This document shows positions 51,188 through 60,044 of a stretch of DNA of 64,000 nucleotides, one piece after another. Numbering within the stretch: position 1 is the first letter of the stretch; every line of letters starts with the position of its first letter. Source of the stretch: Lachnospiraceae bacterium (GTDB lineage: Bacteria > Bacillota > Clostridia > Lachnospirales > Lachnospiraceae). Under the pieces are notes generated by a model. That model was not told where the DNA came from, ran no database searches, and worked only from the letters and a program-made list of their open reading frames with translations. The stretch spans positions 62,001 through 126,000 of the forward strand of contig JAQUXP010000002.1 of assembly GCA_028692395.1 (NCBI GenBank), in the 5' to 3' direction. A program made the translations under genes and the position numbers.

Positions 51188-52573
51188 TTGATGATAAAAC
51201 TTTCTGAGGAATATAAAGCCTCCATGAAGGAACAGTTAAAAGAAGAATATCAGGCTTATGAGCAGAGCTTTGCACATCCGGTACATAACGGACTTCGAGT
51301 AAATGAAGCGAAGCTAAGTTCTATGGAATACCGGAAGATTTCTCCCTGGCAGTTCAGGGAGATTCCCTGGCTGGATCAGGAAGGCTATTATTATGAGGAT
51401 GGTTGCAGCCCTGCAAAGCATCCTCATTATTATGCAGGTTTATATTATCTGCAGGAACCAAGTGCCATGACGCCGGCTCATATTCTGCCTGTAGTACCAG
51501 GGGATCATGTACTTGACCTCTGCGCAGCCCCGGGGGGCAAGGCAACCCAGCTTGGAGCAAAGCTTCACGGACAGGGGTTTCTGCTGGCGAATGACATCAG
51601 TAATTCCAGGGCGAAGGCTCTGTTGAAAAATCTGGAATTACAGGGAATATCCAATATCTTTGTAACCAGTGAGAAGCCACAAAAGCTTTGTAAAACCTAT
51701 GAAAGCTTTTTTGACAAGATTCTTCTGGATGCTCCCTGTTCCGGGGAAGGCATGTTTCGGAAGGATCCGAAGATGGCTGCCCACTGGGAGCAGGAGGGAC
51801 CGGAGGCCTATGCCCTCAGGCAAAAAGAACTGCTTTTTGAGGCCTGGGACATGCTAAAGCCTGGAGGAATGCTGCTTTATTCCACCTGTACCTTCTCTGT
51901 GAAGGAAAACGAGGAAGTAATAGCAGCTCTTTTGGAGAAACAATCCGATGCAGTCATCTGTATAATTCCGGAATACGAAGGCTTTGCTCCAGGAATTGCA
52001 GAACAATCTCATCCTGAGCTGACCCGCTGCGTTCATATCTATCCGCACCGAATGGAGGGGGAAGGACATTTCCTCTGCATGCTGAAAAAACAGGAATCTA
52101 CAGAGACTCGAAAGCATTATGAGACAGAAGCTAACAAGCCTGGAAGTCTGACACTTCCACCTGAGGCGAAGGAGTTTCTTTCAGAGGTATCCATGGACTT
52201 TTCAGAAGGATATTATTATCTGCTGGATCAGCAGCTATACTTTTTGAAAAATGACATGAAACCGCAAAAAGGGATTCGCTATCTGCGCACGGGACTGCTT
52301 CTTGGAAAATGTGAAAAGAAACGCTTTGAACCCTCTCAGGCATTGGCCATGGCCCTTCAAAGCAGGGAATATCCGGCTTGTATCAGGCTGAAAAGTGAAG
52401 ATGAGAGGGTCGTTCGTTATCTGAAAGGAGAAACCATCGATCTTGGAGGTGTGGAGCTCCTTACAGGACATACATGGCAGCTGGTATGCGTGGATGGTTA
52501 TCCACTGGGCTGGGGAAAGCTGCAAAATGGCTGCTTGAAGAATAAATATTATCCGGGATGGAGATGGCAGTAA
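51188..52573 (+). CDS. RsmB/RsmF (NOL1/NOP2/Sun) family rRNA cytosine-C5 methyltransferase
   Basis: A 461-aa m5C methyltransferase. VLDLCAAPGGKATQLGAKL is the SAM-binding motif; DAPCSGEGMFRK holds the first catalytic Cys (motif IV) and LLYSTCTFSVKENEEV the nucleophilic Cys (motif VI). A C-terminal RsmF-type FTP domain and PUA-like tail follow (LRTGLLLGKCEKKRFEPSQA; GYPLGWGKLQNGCLKNKYYP). Start TTG 51188 is nine bases after AGGAGG; ATG 51191 is equally possible. The target base cannot be given. Confidence 0.9.
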   Translation: MMIKLSEEYKASMKEQLKEEYQAYEQSFAHPVHNGLRVNEAKLSSMEYRKISPWQFREIPWLDQEGYYYEDGCSPAKHPHYYAGLYYLQEPSAMTPAHILPVVPGDHVLDLCAAPGGKATQLGAKLHGQGFLLANDISNSRAKALLKNLELQGISNIFVTSEKPQKLCKTYESFFDKILLDAPCSGEGMFRKDPKMAAHWEQEGPEAYALRQKELLFEAWDMLKPGGMLLYSTCTFSVKENEEVIAALLEKQSDAVICIIPEYEGFAPGIAEQSHPELTRCVHIYPHRMEGEGHFLCMLKKQESTETRKHYETEANKPGSLTLPPEAKEFLSEVSMDFSEGYYYLLDQQLYFLKNDMKPQKGIRYLRTGLLLGKCEKKRFEPSQALAMALQSREYPACIRLKSEDERVVRYLKGETIDLGGVELLTGHTWQLVCVDGYPLGWGKLQNGCLKNKYYPGWRWQ

Positions 52574-52576
52574 GAG

Positions 52577-53281
52577 ATGATTCGTTTAGATAAATTCCTG
52601 ACAGAAACCAATATGGGAAGCCGAAGTCAAAGTAAGCTTCTGATTCGTAAGGGACGTGTTACCGTAGATGGCACCCCGGTAAAAAATCCGGAGCTGAAGA
52701 TTGCGGAGACAGCGGTTGTCACCGTAGACGGAGTGAAAGTGTCCTATCAAAAATATGTGTATTATATGCTGCACAAGCCTGGCGGAGTGATATCTGCCAC
52801 CGAGGATTCCAGAGAAAAGACTGTATTGGAGCTCTTACAGCCACTTCCTGTCAGGGATTTATTTCCGGTGGGAAGACTGGATAAGGATACGGAAGGGCTG
52901 CTTTTGATTACGAACGATGGACAATTAGCTCACCGCCTGCTTTCTCCCAAAAAGCACGTAGCAAAAACTTATTATGTGAAAGCCATGGGAGCCGTGGAGG
53001 AAAACGATGTCAGACTTTTTCAGGAGGGACTGGATATCGGAGATGAGAAGCCTACCCTGCCTGCAAAGCTTCAGATCCTCAAAAGCGGTGAGAGTAGTGA
53101 GTGCCTGATTACTGTGACGGAAGGAAGATACCATCAGGTAAAAAGAATGTTTTTAAAGATTGGAAAACCGGTGGTATATCTGAAGCGTCTCACCATGGGG
53201 AGTCTGCAGTTGGATGAAAAGCTTGCACCAGGAGCGTATCGCCCTCTGACGCAGGAGGAAATACAGTTACTTTTATCTTAA
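52577..53281 (+). CDS. rsuA: RsuA-family ribosomal pseudouridine synthase
   Basis: A 234-aa enzyme: N-terminal S4 domain (IRLDKFLTETNMGSRSQSKL) and RsuA/RluB/E/F catalytic domain with VGRLDKDTEGLLLITNDG, in which the Asp of RLD is the catalytic residue, and GRYHQVKRMF. It isomerises a uridine in 16S or 23S rRNA. The length and order favour RsuA (16S U516), but RluB-type specificity cannot be excluded. Starts three bases after the methyltransferase stop. Confidence 0.88.
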   Translation: MIRLDKFLTETNMGSRSQSKLLIRKGRVTVDGTPVKNPELKIAETAVVTVDGVKVSYQKYVYYMLHKPGGVISATEDSREKTVLELLQPLPVRDLFPVGRLDKDTEGLLLITNDGQLAHRLLSPKKHVAKTYYVKAMGAVEENDVRLFQEGLDIGDEKPTLPAKLQILKSGESSECLITVTEGRYHQVKRMFLKIGKPVVYLKRLTMGSLQLDEKLAPGAYRPLTQEEIQLLLS

Positions 53282-53313
53282 TTATTGATGATAGATACAG
53301 AAAGGGAAAACAG

Positions 53314-55197
53314 ATGCCTTTTTTACCCACAACACGAAAAGAAATGAAGGAGCTTGGTCTGGCCCAGATGGATTTTGTCTATGTCTGTGGAGATGCTTAT
53401 GTAGACCACTCGTCCTTTGGTATGGCGATTATTACCAGGGTGCTGGAAGCCCATGGATACTCCGTGGGAATTATCGCCCAGCCGGACTGGAAAGATGACA
53501 GCAGTATTACCGTGTTTGGTGAACCACGGCTTGCTTTTCTTGTAAGTGCCGGGAATATGGATTCCATGGTAAATCACTATACTGTCTCCAAAAAGCACAG
53601 AAGTGTAGATGCTTACTCTCCTGGCGGTCAGATGGGACTCAGACCGGATCGTGCTGTCATGGTATATGGAAATCTAATTCGTAAAACCTACAAGCACACA
53701 CCGGTAATTCTGGGTGGAATAGAAGCCAGTCTTCGAAGACTGGGACATTATGATTACTGGTCAGATGCAGTACGAAGATCTGTTCTTTTGGATTCCGGTG
53801 CAGATTTGATCTCCTATGGCATGGGAGAACATTCCATCATTGCCATAGCAGAGGCTCTGGATAGTGGACTTCCCGTAGATACCCTGACCTTTATTCCGGG
53901 TACGGTATACAAAACAAAAACATTGGAGCACCTGGAGCATCCCATCCTTCTTCCTTCTTTTGAAGAGATTAAGACTGACAGGGAACGTTTCTCGGAGAGC
54001 TTTCGGATTCAGCACGAGAACACAGATCCGGTTACCGCTCAGGTTCTTGTGGAGGACTATGGCGGACAGGGATATGTGGCAGCCAATCCACCGGCGGCGT
54101 ATCTTACGACCCAGGAGATGGATGATATCTATGATCTGCCTTACATGTGCAGATGGCATCCCTCCTATGATAAGGCAGGCGGCATTCCGGCGCTGGAGGA
54201 GATTCGCTTCTCCCTCACCAGCAACCGAGGATGCTTTGGCGGCTGTAATTTCTGTGCACTTACCTTCCATCAGGGAAGAACAGTACAGGTGAGAAGTCAC
54301 GAGTCTCTGCTTCGGGAGGCAAGACGTATGACGCAGGATCCGGCATTCAAGGGCTATATTCACGATGTGGGAGGTCCAACGGCTGATTTTCGCGGTCCCT
54401 CCTGTCAAAAACAGCTGACGAAAGGGGTATGCAGGAACAAACAGTGTCTGTTTCCAAAGCCCTGTGGGAATCTGAAGGCAGATCACAGTGATTACTGTAA
54501 GCTTTTGAAGCAGCTGCGGGAGCTTCCTAAAGTAAAAAAAGTCTTTATCCGTTCCGGTATTCGATTTGACTACGTAAATGCGGATCAAGATCCGACGTTC
54601 CTAAGGGAGTTGGTGGAGCATCATATCAGTGGACAGCTTCGGGTGGCGCCGGAGCACGTATCAGACCGTGTTCTTGCCCGTATGGGCAAACCGGAGCATC
54701 AGGCTTACCAGACCTTTCTCAAAAATTTTGAGGCATGTAATAAAAAGTATGGAAAACAGCAATATGCACTTCCCTACTTTATGTCCTCCCATCCGGGCTG
54801 TGAGTTAAGTGATGCGGTGGCTTTGGCAGAATACATCCGGGATATGGGATTTATTCCCGAGCAGGCTCAGGACTTTTATCCTACCCCTTCTACTGTTTCC
54901 ACCTGTATGTATTACACCGGGATGGATCCGCTTACGAAAAAGAAGGTTTATGTGGCGAAAAATCCCCATGAAAAAGCGATGCAGCGGGCATTGATTCAGT
55001 ATCGGAATCCGAAGAACTATGAGCTGGTAAAGGAAGCCCTGCTTTTAACCGGAAGGACAGACCTGATCGGTTTTGATAAGAAATGTCTGATTCGTCCGAG
55101 AAACAGTGAAAAAAAGAATGTTCCGGTCAAATCAGGCACTCATGCACCCGGCAAAAGAAGTCCAATCCGCAATCTGCATAAAAAGGGCAGAAGATAA
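53314..55197 (+). CDS. YgiQ family radical SAM protein
   Basis: A 627-aa radical SAM enzyme. The N-terminal domain has FVYVCGDAYVDHSSFGMAII (cobalamin-binding-like fold without the DxHxxG motif) and RADRAVMVYGN-type segments. The cluster motif is CFGGCNFCAL (CxxxCxxC) near residue 309, followed by the conserved GGPTADFRGPSC stretch and extra Cys (CRNKQCLFPKPCGNL). The C-terminal tail is basic. Family members have no settled function, although a role in RNA or metabolite modification is assumed. Start ATG follows AAGGG. Confidence 0.92.
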   Translation: MPFLPTTRKEMKELGLAQMDFVYVCGDAYVDHSSFGMAIITRVLEAHGYSVGIIAQPDWKDDSSITVFGEPRLAFLVSAGNMDSMVNHYTVSKKHRSVDAYSPGGQMGLRPDRAVMVYGNLIRKTYKHTPVILGGIEASLRRLGHYDYWSDAVRRSVLLDSGADLISYGMGEHSIIAIAEALDSGLPVDTLTFIPGTVYKTKTLEHLEHPILLPSFEEIKTDRERFSESFRIQHENTDPVTAQVLVEDYGGQGYVAANPPAAYLTTQEMDDIYDLPYMCRWHPSYDKAGGIPALEEIRFSLTSNRGCFGGCNFCALTFHQGRTVQVRSHESLLREARRMTQDPAFKGYIHDVGGPTADFRGPSCQKQLTKGVCRNKQCLFPKPCGNLKADHSDYCKLLKQLRELPKVKKVFIRSGIRFDYVNADQDPTFLRELVEHHISGQLRVAPEHVSDRVLARMGKPEHQAYQTFLKNFEACNKKYGKQQYALPYFMSSHPGCELSDAVALAEYIRDMGFIPEQAQDFYPTPSTVSTCMYYTGMDPLTKKKVYVAKNPHEKAMQRALIQYRNPKNYELVKEALLLTGRTDLIGFDKKCLIRPRNSEKKNVPVKSGTHAPGKRSPIRNLHKKGRR

Positions 55198-55225
55198 TTG
55201 GCTGACAGAAAGAAAGGATGCAAGG

Positions 55226-55858
55226 ATGAAAGAGGATAAGAAGATAAAAAAGGCAAAAAAAGGAACCTATGGGTATATACGATGGCAGAAGTGTCAGAGA
55301 CTTGTGATCACGCTCGCTCTGTTTGCACTGCCGCTGACGTTTTTTATTGTGGGAATGGTTCTTAATAAAGGAGATCGAAAGAACATCTATACGCTAATTG
55401 CCGTGGTGGGATGTCTTCCGGCCTGCCGTTCTACGGTGAATCTGATTCTGATCTGGACGCAGCATTCCATAATGCTACCCATATATGAAGAGCTTTCTGT
55501 ATTGTCAGAGAAGGTTTGCATGGTCTATGAACTGTATCTGACCACCTATGAAAAAAATCTTATGGTGGAGGCAGCGGCAATCTGTGGTGAGGAGGTTGCC
55601 TGCTTTGCACCAAAGGCAGATAAAAATATTACTTTTTTTGAAGAACATATGCAGAAGATATTACGGGCAAACGGCTACAAGTCCCATGTCAAAATATTTA
55701 CGGATAAAAAACACTTTTCAGAGCGTGTTCTTTCCCTGGATGCACATTATGACGAACTGGAACGTGGGGCAAATGAAAAATTTCGTCCGGATGAACAGTA
55801 TCCGGATCTTTCCAGGGATGAGCTTGTAAAACACAATCTGATGGCAATCGCACTATAG
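55226..55858 (+). CDS. two-helix membrane protein of unknown function
   Basis: A 210-aa protein I do not recognise. A Lys-rich N-terminus (MKEDKKIKKAKKGTYGYIRW) is followed by two hydrophobic segments (LVITLALFALPLTFFIVGMV and IYTLIAVVGCLPACRSTVNL) and a soluble C-terminal domain of about 110 residues with SVLSEKVCMVYELYLTTYEK. The ORF-track start at 55106 reads through the radical SAM gene; ATG 55226 with AAAGGAT upstream is preferred. It ends 13 bases before the pseudouridine synthase and is probably co-transcribed. Confidence 0.7.
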   Translation: MKEDKKIKKAKKGTYGYIRWQKCQRLVITLALFALPLTFFIVGMVLNKGDRKNIYTLIAVVGCLPACRSTVNLILIWTQHSIMLPIYEELSVLSEKVCMVYELYLTTYEKNLMVEAAAICGEEVACFAPKADKNITFFEEHMQKILRANGYKSHVKIFTDKKHFSERVLSLDAHYDELERGANEKFRPDEQYPDLSRDELVKHNLMAIAL

Positions 55859-55871
55859 GGCAGGAAAACAG

Positions 55872-56861
55872 ATGAGAGAGATCAAAATTACCAGTCAGGA
55901 AGCCAGCCAGCGGTTTGATAAATTCTTAAACCGTTACTTAAAGCTTGCGGGAAATGGCTTTCTGCACAAGATGCTTCGAAAGAAAAATATTACCTTGAAT
56001 GACAAAAAAGCGGAAGGGAAAGAGGTCCTTGTGACAGGAGATACCGTAAAGCTCTTTCTGGCGGAGGAAACCATAAAAAAGTTTCAGGGCGCAGCAGAAG
56101 ATGCAGATCACTATCCGGTATCCAAAAAGCTGAAGGTGCTTTATGAGGATAAAGCTGTCTTAATCCTGAACAAGCCTTGTGGCATGCTTTCGCAGCAGGC
56201 AAAACCGGAGGATCTGTCGGCAAATGAATATATGCTGGGATATCTGCTTTCCACCGGACAGCTTACCACAGAGGACTTTGGGCGGTATCGTCCCGGGATC
56301 TGTAACCGGCTGGATCGAAACACCAGCGGACTGCTCCTGGCAGCCAAAACTCTTCCGGCGGCACAGCAGCTCAGTGAACTGCTTAAGTCCCGCAATCTGG
56401 CCAAATATTATCTTACCGTGGTGGCAGGTGTACTGTCGGAGAGTTCCCATCTGAAAGGATATTTGCAAAAAGATGAAAAATGTAATAAAGTAAGTATATC
56501 CATGGAATACAGGGAAGATGCGGATCTGATTGAGACTTCCTATGAACCTCTTTCCAATAATGGAAGATTCACGCTGTTAAAGGTGCATCTGATCACAGGC
56601 AGAACCCACCAGATTCGAAGCCATCTGGCATATACCGGACATCCTGTTGTTGGAGATGCCAAATACGGGTTTCAGAAGATCAATCAATATTTTAAGACAA
56701 AATATCAGCTGACAAACCAGCTGCTCCATGCATGGCAGATTACATTTCCAGCGGATGCTGCCTGCCCTGGACATTTGGCTGGAAAGACAACAGAAGCTCC
56801 TTTGCCGGAACAGTTTCAGACCATTCTGACGGAAGAGATTTTATGGGAGAGAGCAAAATGA
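55872..56861 (+). CDS. RluA-family 23S rRNA pseudouridine synthase
   Basis: A 329-aa RluC/RluD-like enzyme. S4 domain residues 1-90 (SQRFDKFLNRYL, KKNITLNDKKAEGKEVLVTG) precede the catalytic domain with ICNRLDRNTSGLLLAAKT; the catalytic Asp is in RLD, with Asn instead of the usual His before it. GRTHQIRSHLAYTGHPVVGD is the second conserved motif. The active-site variant NRLD occurs in some clostridial members as far as I recall. Stop overlaps the lepB start by ATGA. Confidence 0.88.
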   Translation: MREIKITSQEASQRFDKFLNRYLKLAGNGFLHKMLRKKNITLNDKKAEGKEVLVTGDTVKLFLAEETIKKFQGAAEDADHYPVSKKLKVLYEDKAVLILNKPCGMLSQQAKPEDLSANEYMLGYLLSTGQLTTEDFGRYRPGICNRLDRNTSGLLLAAKTLPAAQQLSELLKSRNLAKYYLTVVAGVLSESSHLKGYLQKDEKCNKVSISMEYREDADLIETSYEPLSNNGRFTLLKVHLITGRTHQIRSHLAYTGHPVVGDAKYGFQKINQYFKTKYQLTNQLLHAWQITFPADAACPGHLAGKTTEAPLPEQFQTILTEEILWERAK

Positions 56862-57412
56862 GCAGAAAAAAGAGAGAAGATTCGAAGGATTCTCTGCTAA
56901 AAGAAATCCTGGACTATGTTGTTACGATTGCGGTTGTGGTAGGTCTTATGCTGCTGTTGCAAAATTTTGTAATTATTAATGCACAGATACCGTCTGCTTC
57001 CATGGAAACAACGGTGATGACAGGAGACAGGATCTTTGGCAATCGTCTTGCCTATCTGAAGTCTGATCCGAAACGCTTCGATATTGTAATCTTTCGTTTT
57101 CCGGACGATGAGTCAAAGCTTTACATAAAGCGTATCATCGGTCTTCCCGGGGAAACTGTGGATGTGGTGGATGGAAAAGTCTATATCAATGGTTCCCAGG
57201 AACCTCTGGATGACAGCTTCTGTCGGGAAACACCCAATGGAGATTATGACGGACACTGGGTTGTGGATGATAACGGCTACTTTATGATGGGAGATAACCG
57301 AAACGATTCCTGGGATTCCCGCTGCTGGGTACACACCTTTGTACAGCGTGATAAGATTCTTGGGAAGGCACTGCTCCGGTATTGGCCATTTACAAAAATT
57401 AAAATGTTTTAG
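56858..57412 (+). CDS. lepB: signal peptidase I
   Basis: A 184-aa type I signal peptidase. One membrane helix (VVTIAVVVGLMLLLQNFVII) precedes the catalytic domain. The Ser/Lys dyad is in IPSASMETTV (Ser) and KRIIGLPGETVDVVDGKVYI (Lys), and MGDNRNDSWDSR is the C-terminal family box. The ORF-track start at 56732 belongs to the upstream gene; ATG 56858 follows GGGAGAG. Length fits the small Bacillus-type enzymes. recU follows after 15 bases. Confidence 0.94.
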   Translation: MSRKKREDSKDSLLKEILDYVVTIAVVVGLMLLLQNFVIINAQIPSASMETTVMTGDRIFGNRLAYLKSDPKRFDIVIFRFPDDESKLYIKRIIGLPGETVDVVDGKVYINGSQEPLDDSFCRETPNGDYDGHWVVDDNGYFMMGDNRNDSWDSRCWVHTFVQRDKILGKALLRYWPFTKIKMF

Positions 57413-57427
57413 CGAGGAAATGATACT

Positions 57428-57961
57428 ATGCCCACATGGAATTCCAGGGGCCTTCGGGGCTCCACACTGGAAGAGATGATAAACCGCTCAATTGAGCAGT
57501 ATCGGGATAAGGGACTTGCTTTGATTCAGAAGGTTCCCACCCCGATTACTCCGATTAAGATTGATAAAGCCACAAGACATATTACACTGGCTTATTTTGA
57601 CCAGAAGAGCACTATAGACTATATAGGAGTGGTACAGGGCATCCCTGTCTGCTTTGATGCGAAGGAGTGCGCAGCTTCTTCCTTTCCACTGGCCAATATC
57701 CATGAGCACCAGGTTACCTTTATGCAGGACTTTGAGCGTCAGAGAGGAATCGCATTCTTTCTGCTTTACTATACGGCAGAGGATCTGTATTATTATCTCA
57801 GACTGTGTGATCTTCTGGTATTCTGGGAGCGGGCCAAAAGTGGAGGACGTAAAAGTTTTTTACTTACGGAATTAAATCCACGCTATTATCTGCAGGGAAA
57901 AAGCAGCCTTTTTGTACCATTTTTAGATGGAATTCAGCTGGACTTGGAAGAAAGGGATTGA
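57428..57961 (+). CDS. recU: Holliday junction resolvase RecU
   Basis: A 177-aa PD-(D/E)xK-fold resolvase of Firmicutes. NSRGLRGSTLEEMINRSIEQ, KVPTPITPIKI, TIDYIGVVQGIPVCFDAKEC (catalytic Asp, Glu and Lys of the motif) and HEHQVTFMQDFERQRGIAFF are characteristic. It cleaves Holliday junctions processed by RuvAB, which is encoded 27 kb upstream. Start ATG follows GAGGAA. The last codons contain the -35 box of the his promoter. Confidence 0.93.
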   Translation: MPTWNSRGLRGSTLEEMINRSIEQYRDKGLALIQKVPTPITPIKIDKATRHITLAYFDQKSTIDYIGVVQGIPVCFDAKECAASSFPLANIHEHQVTFMQDFERQRGIAFFLLYYTAEDLYYYLRLCDLLVFWERAKSGGRKSFLLTELNPRYYLQGKSSLFVPFLDGIQLDLEERD

Positions 57962-57985
57962 CAAAATAGTTTCGTGTGGTAATAT
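57958..57985 (+). promoter_or_regulatory. Promoter of the his operon
   Basis: Perfect -35 TTGACA at 57958-57963 overlapping the recU stop, a 16-base spacer, and TAATAT at 57980-57985. No T-box or leader peptide is visible in the 35-base leader. Confidence 0.75.
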
Positions 57986-58020
57986 GGTAGCAGACTAAAG
58001 TGAAAAATAAGGAGATATTT

Positions 58021-59304
58021 ATGGAACGATTAATTCATACACCGGAAGGGGTACGTGATATTTATAATGCAGAATGCGAGAAAAAACGTTGTCTGCAGTC
58101 TAAGGTTCAGAGCATCTTTCAGTCCTATGGTTACAGAAGTATCGATACACCATCCTTTGAATTCTTTGATGTATTCAGTAAAGAGGTGGGAACCATACCA
58201 TCCAGGGATCTTTACAAATTTTTTGACAGAGAAGGAAATACACTGGTTTTAAGACCGGACTTTACACCATCTATTGCCCGGGCAGTATCCATGTATTTTA
58301 TGGAGGAACAGCTGCCGATCCGTCTCTGCTATGAGGGAAGTGTTTTTGTAAACAGCAGCAGCTATCGGGGACAGCTCAAGGAGTCTACAGAGATGGGCGT
58401 TGAGTTTCTCAATGATGACAGTGCTGCAGCTGATGCGGAGCTGATTGCCATGATTATCCGTGTTATGCTGGAATCCGGGCTGAAGGAGTTTCAGGTAAGC
58501 ATCGGTCAGGTGGAATACTTCAAGTCACTGGTAGAAGAAGCACATCTTTCAGCGGAAACAGTTTCAGAACTGCGACAGCTGATCTCCATCAAAAACCATT
58601 TTGGTGCGATGGAACTTCTTGAAAAGCAGCATATCCGGGGAGATCTGCAACATGCACTGGGATCACTTACACAGGTGTTTGGCGGTGGAGAAGTCCTGGA
58701 ACAGGCGGCTGCCATGACCAATAATAAACGTGCTCTTGCAGCCGTACAGCGTCTGAAAGACATCTATCAGCTTCTTCAAATCTATGGACTGGAAAAATAT
58801 GTGGTATTTGACTTTGGAATGCTCAGTAAATATCATTATTATACGGGAATTATCTTCCAGGCTTACACCTATGGTACCGGAGAAGCCGTAGTTACCGGAG
58901 GCCGCTATGACAGACTGCTGGAGCATTTTGGAAAGAACGCCCCTGCAGTAGGATTCACGATTCTGATGGATCAGCTGCAAAGTGCCTGTGAGCGTCAGAA
59001 TATTCAGATTCCTGTGGATCATACCAAAACCATGATTCTCTATCCTGATTTTATGGAGGGCATGGCAGTTAAGGTTGCAGACGGACACAGAGCCTGTGGA
59101 ATGGATGTAGCCTGCATCCGTTTTCGAAGAGATAAGATCCTAGATGATTATATTGCATATGGAAAACGATTTAACTTTGGTGGAATTGTCTACATGCAGT
59201 CGGAGACTGAGACATTTGCCATTAATCTTCTCAAGGATGAGACCATGCAGATTGATGTCACCAAATTTCTGACGAATGAGAAAACCGGAGGGAACGAAGC
59301 ATGA
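58021..59304 (+). CDS. hisZ: ATP phosphoribosyltransferase regulatory subunit HisZ
   Basis: A 427-aa histidyl-tRNA-synthetase paralogue that lacks tRNA charging and allosterically controls the short His[18 protein letters not shown] at the start, [20 protein letters not shown] (motif 2-like with PDFTP in place of PEGT) and [13 protein letters not shown] (motif 3-like) identify it. The pairing with a 215-aa HisG directly downstream is diagnostic. ATG 58021 follows AAGGAG; the ORF-track start at 58000 precedes that site. The 3' end overlaps hisG by ATGA. Confidence 0.92.
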   Translation: MERLIHTPEGVRDIYNAECEKKRCLQSKVQSIFQSYGYRSIDTPSFEFFDVFSKEVGTIPSRDLYKFFDREGNTLVLRPDFTPSIARAVSMYFMEEQLPIRLCYEGSVFVNSSSYRGQLKESTEMGVEFLNDDSAAADAELIAMIIRVMLESGLKEFQVSIGQVEYFKSLVEEAHLSAETVSELRQLISIKNHFGAMELLEKQHIRGDLQHALGSLTQVFGGGEVLEQAAAMTNNKRALAAVQRLKDIYQLLQIYGLEKYVVFDFGMLSKYHYYTGIIFQAYTYGTGEAVVTGGRYDRLLEHFGKNAPAVGFTILMDQLQSACERQNIQIPVDHTKTMILYPDFMEGMAVKVADGHRACGMDVACIRFRRDKILDDYIAYGKRFNFGGIVYMQSETETFAINLLKDETMQIDVTKFLTNEKTGGNEA

Positions 59305-59948
59305 GATATTTAACATTTGCGCTTGGAAAGGGTCGTCTTGCAGAAAAGACCATGCAGCTTTTTGAAAAAATCGGCATTACCTGCGAAGAGATGAAGGATA
59401 AGGATTCCAGAAAACTGATCTTTGTAAATGAAGAGCTGAAGCTTCGTTTCTTTCTTGCCAAGGGACCAGATGTCCCTACCTATGTAGAATATGGAGCAGC
59501 CGATATTGGTATTGTGGGAAAAGATACTATACTCGAAGAAAACAGAAAGCTTTATGAAGTGCTTGATCTGGGCTACGGAGCCTGCCGCATGTGTGTATGC
59601 GGTCCGGAATCCGCCAGAGAATATCTGAATCACAACCAGCTGATCCGTGTGGCTACAAAGTATCCTCATATTGCCAAGGATTATTTTTATAATAAAAAAC
59701 ATCAGACCGTGGAACTCATCAAGCTGAACGGATCCATCGAGCTTGCACCGATTGTAGGCTTATCCGAAGTCATCGTGGATATTGTTGAGACAGGAAGCAC
59801 GCTCAGGGAGAATGGTCTTCAGGTGCTGGAAGAGGTATGCCCTCTGTCAGCCCGCATGGTAGTGAATCAGGTCAGCATGAAGATGGAAAATGAACGGATC
59901 ACAAAGCTGATTCAGGCATTAAAGACAGCGATACAGCAGGAAGGGTGA
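59301..59948 (+). CDS. hisG: ATP phosphoribosyltransferase, short form
   Basis: First enzyme of histidine synthesis, joining PRPP to ATP. At 215 aa it is the short HisG lacking the C-terminal regulatory ACT-like domain, hence the need for HisZ. Typical segments are [35 protein letters not shown] and the PRPP-binding [20 protein letters not shown]. Start overlaps hisZ by four bases. A nested hairpin fills the gap before hisD. Confidence 0.96.
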   Translation: MRYLTFALGKGRLAEKTMQLFEKIGITCEEMKDKDSRKLIFVNEELKLRFFLAKGPDVPTYVEYGAADIGIVGKDTILEENRKLYEVLDLGYGACRMCVCGPESAREYLNHNQLIRVATKYPHIAKDYFYNKKHQTVELIKLNGSIELAPIVGLSEVIVDIVETGSTLRENGLQVLEEVCPLSARMVVNQVSMKMENERITKLIQALKTAIQQEG

Positions 59949-59987
59949 GAAAATCCCATCACCGAAGGTGATTTTAAGCGGATTTTC
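59949..59987 (+). promoter_or_regulatory. Nested hairpin between hisG and hisD
   Basis: Outer stem GAAAATCC/GGATTTTC encloses an inner stem ATCACC-GAA-GGTGAT. There is no T-run, so it probably is not a terminator; it may affect mRNA stability or processing. Confidence 0.5.
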
Positions 59988-60044
59988 CAATATAACTGCT
60001 CCGATACAGAATAGTTGCAACTGATCAATGAAATGGAGGAAAAG

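Noticed and set aside
53761-54588. 275-aa minus-strand ORF
   Set aside because: Shadow of the YgiQ radical SAM gene, no start signals.
57986-58020. Possible T-box or leader peptide before hisZ
   Set aside because: The leader is only about 30 bases, with no His codon run and no T-box core sequence.
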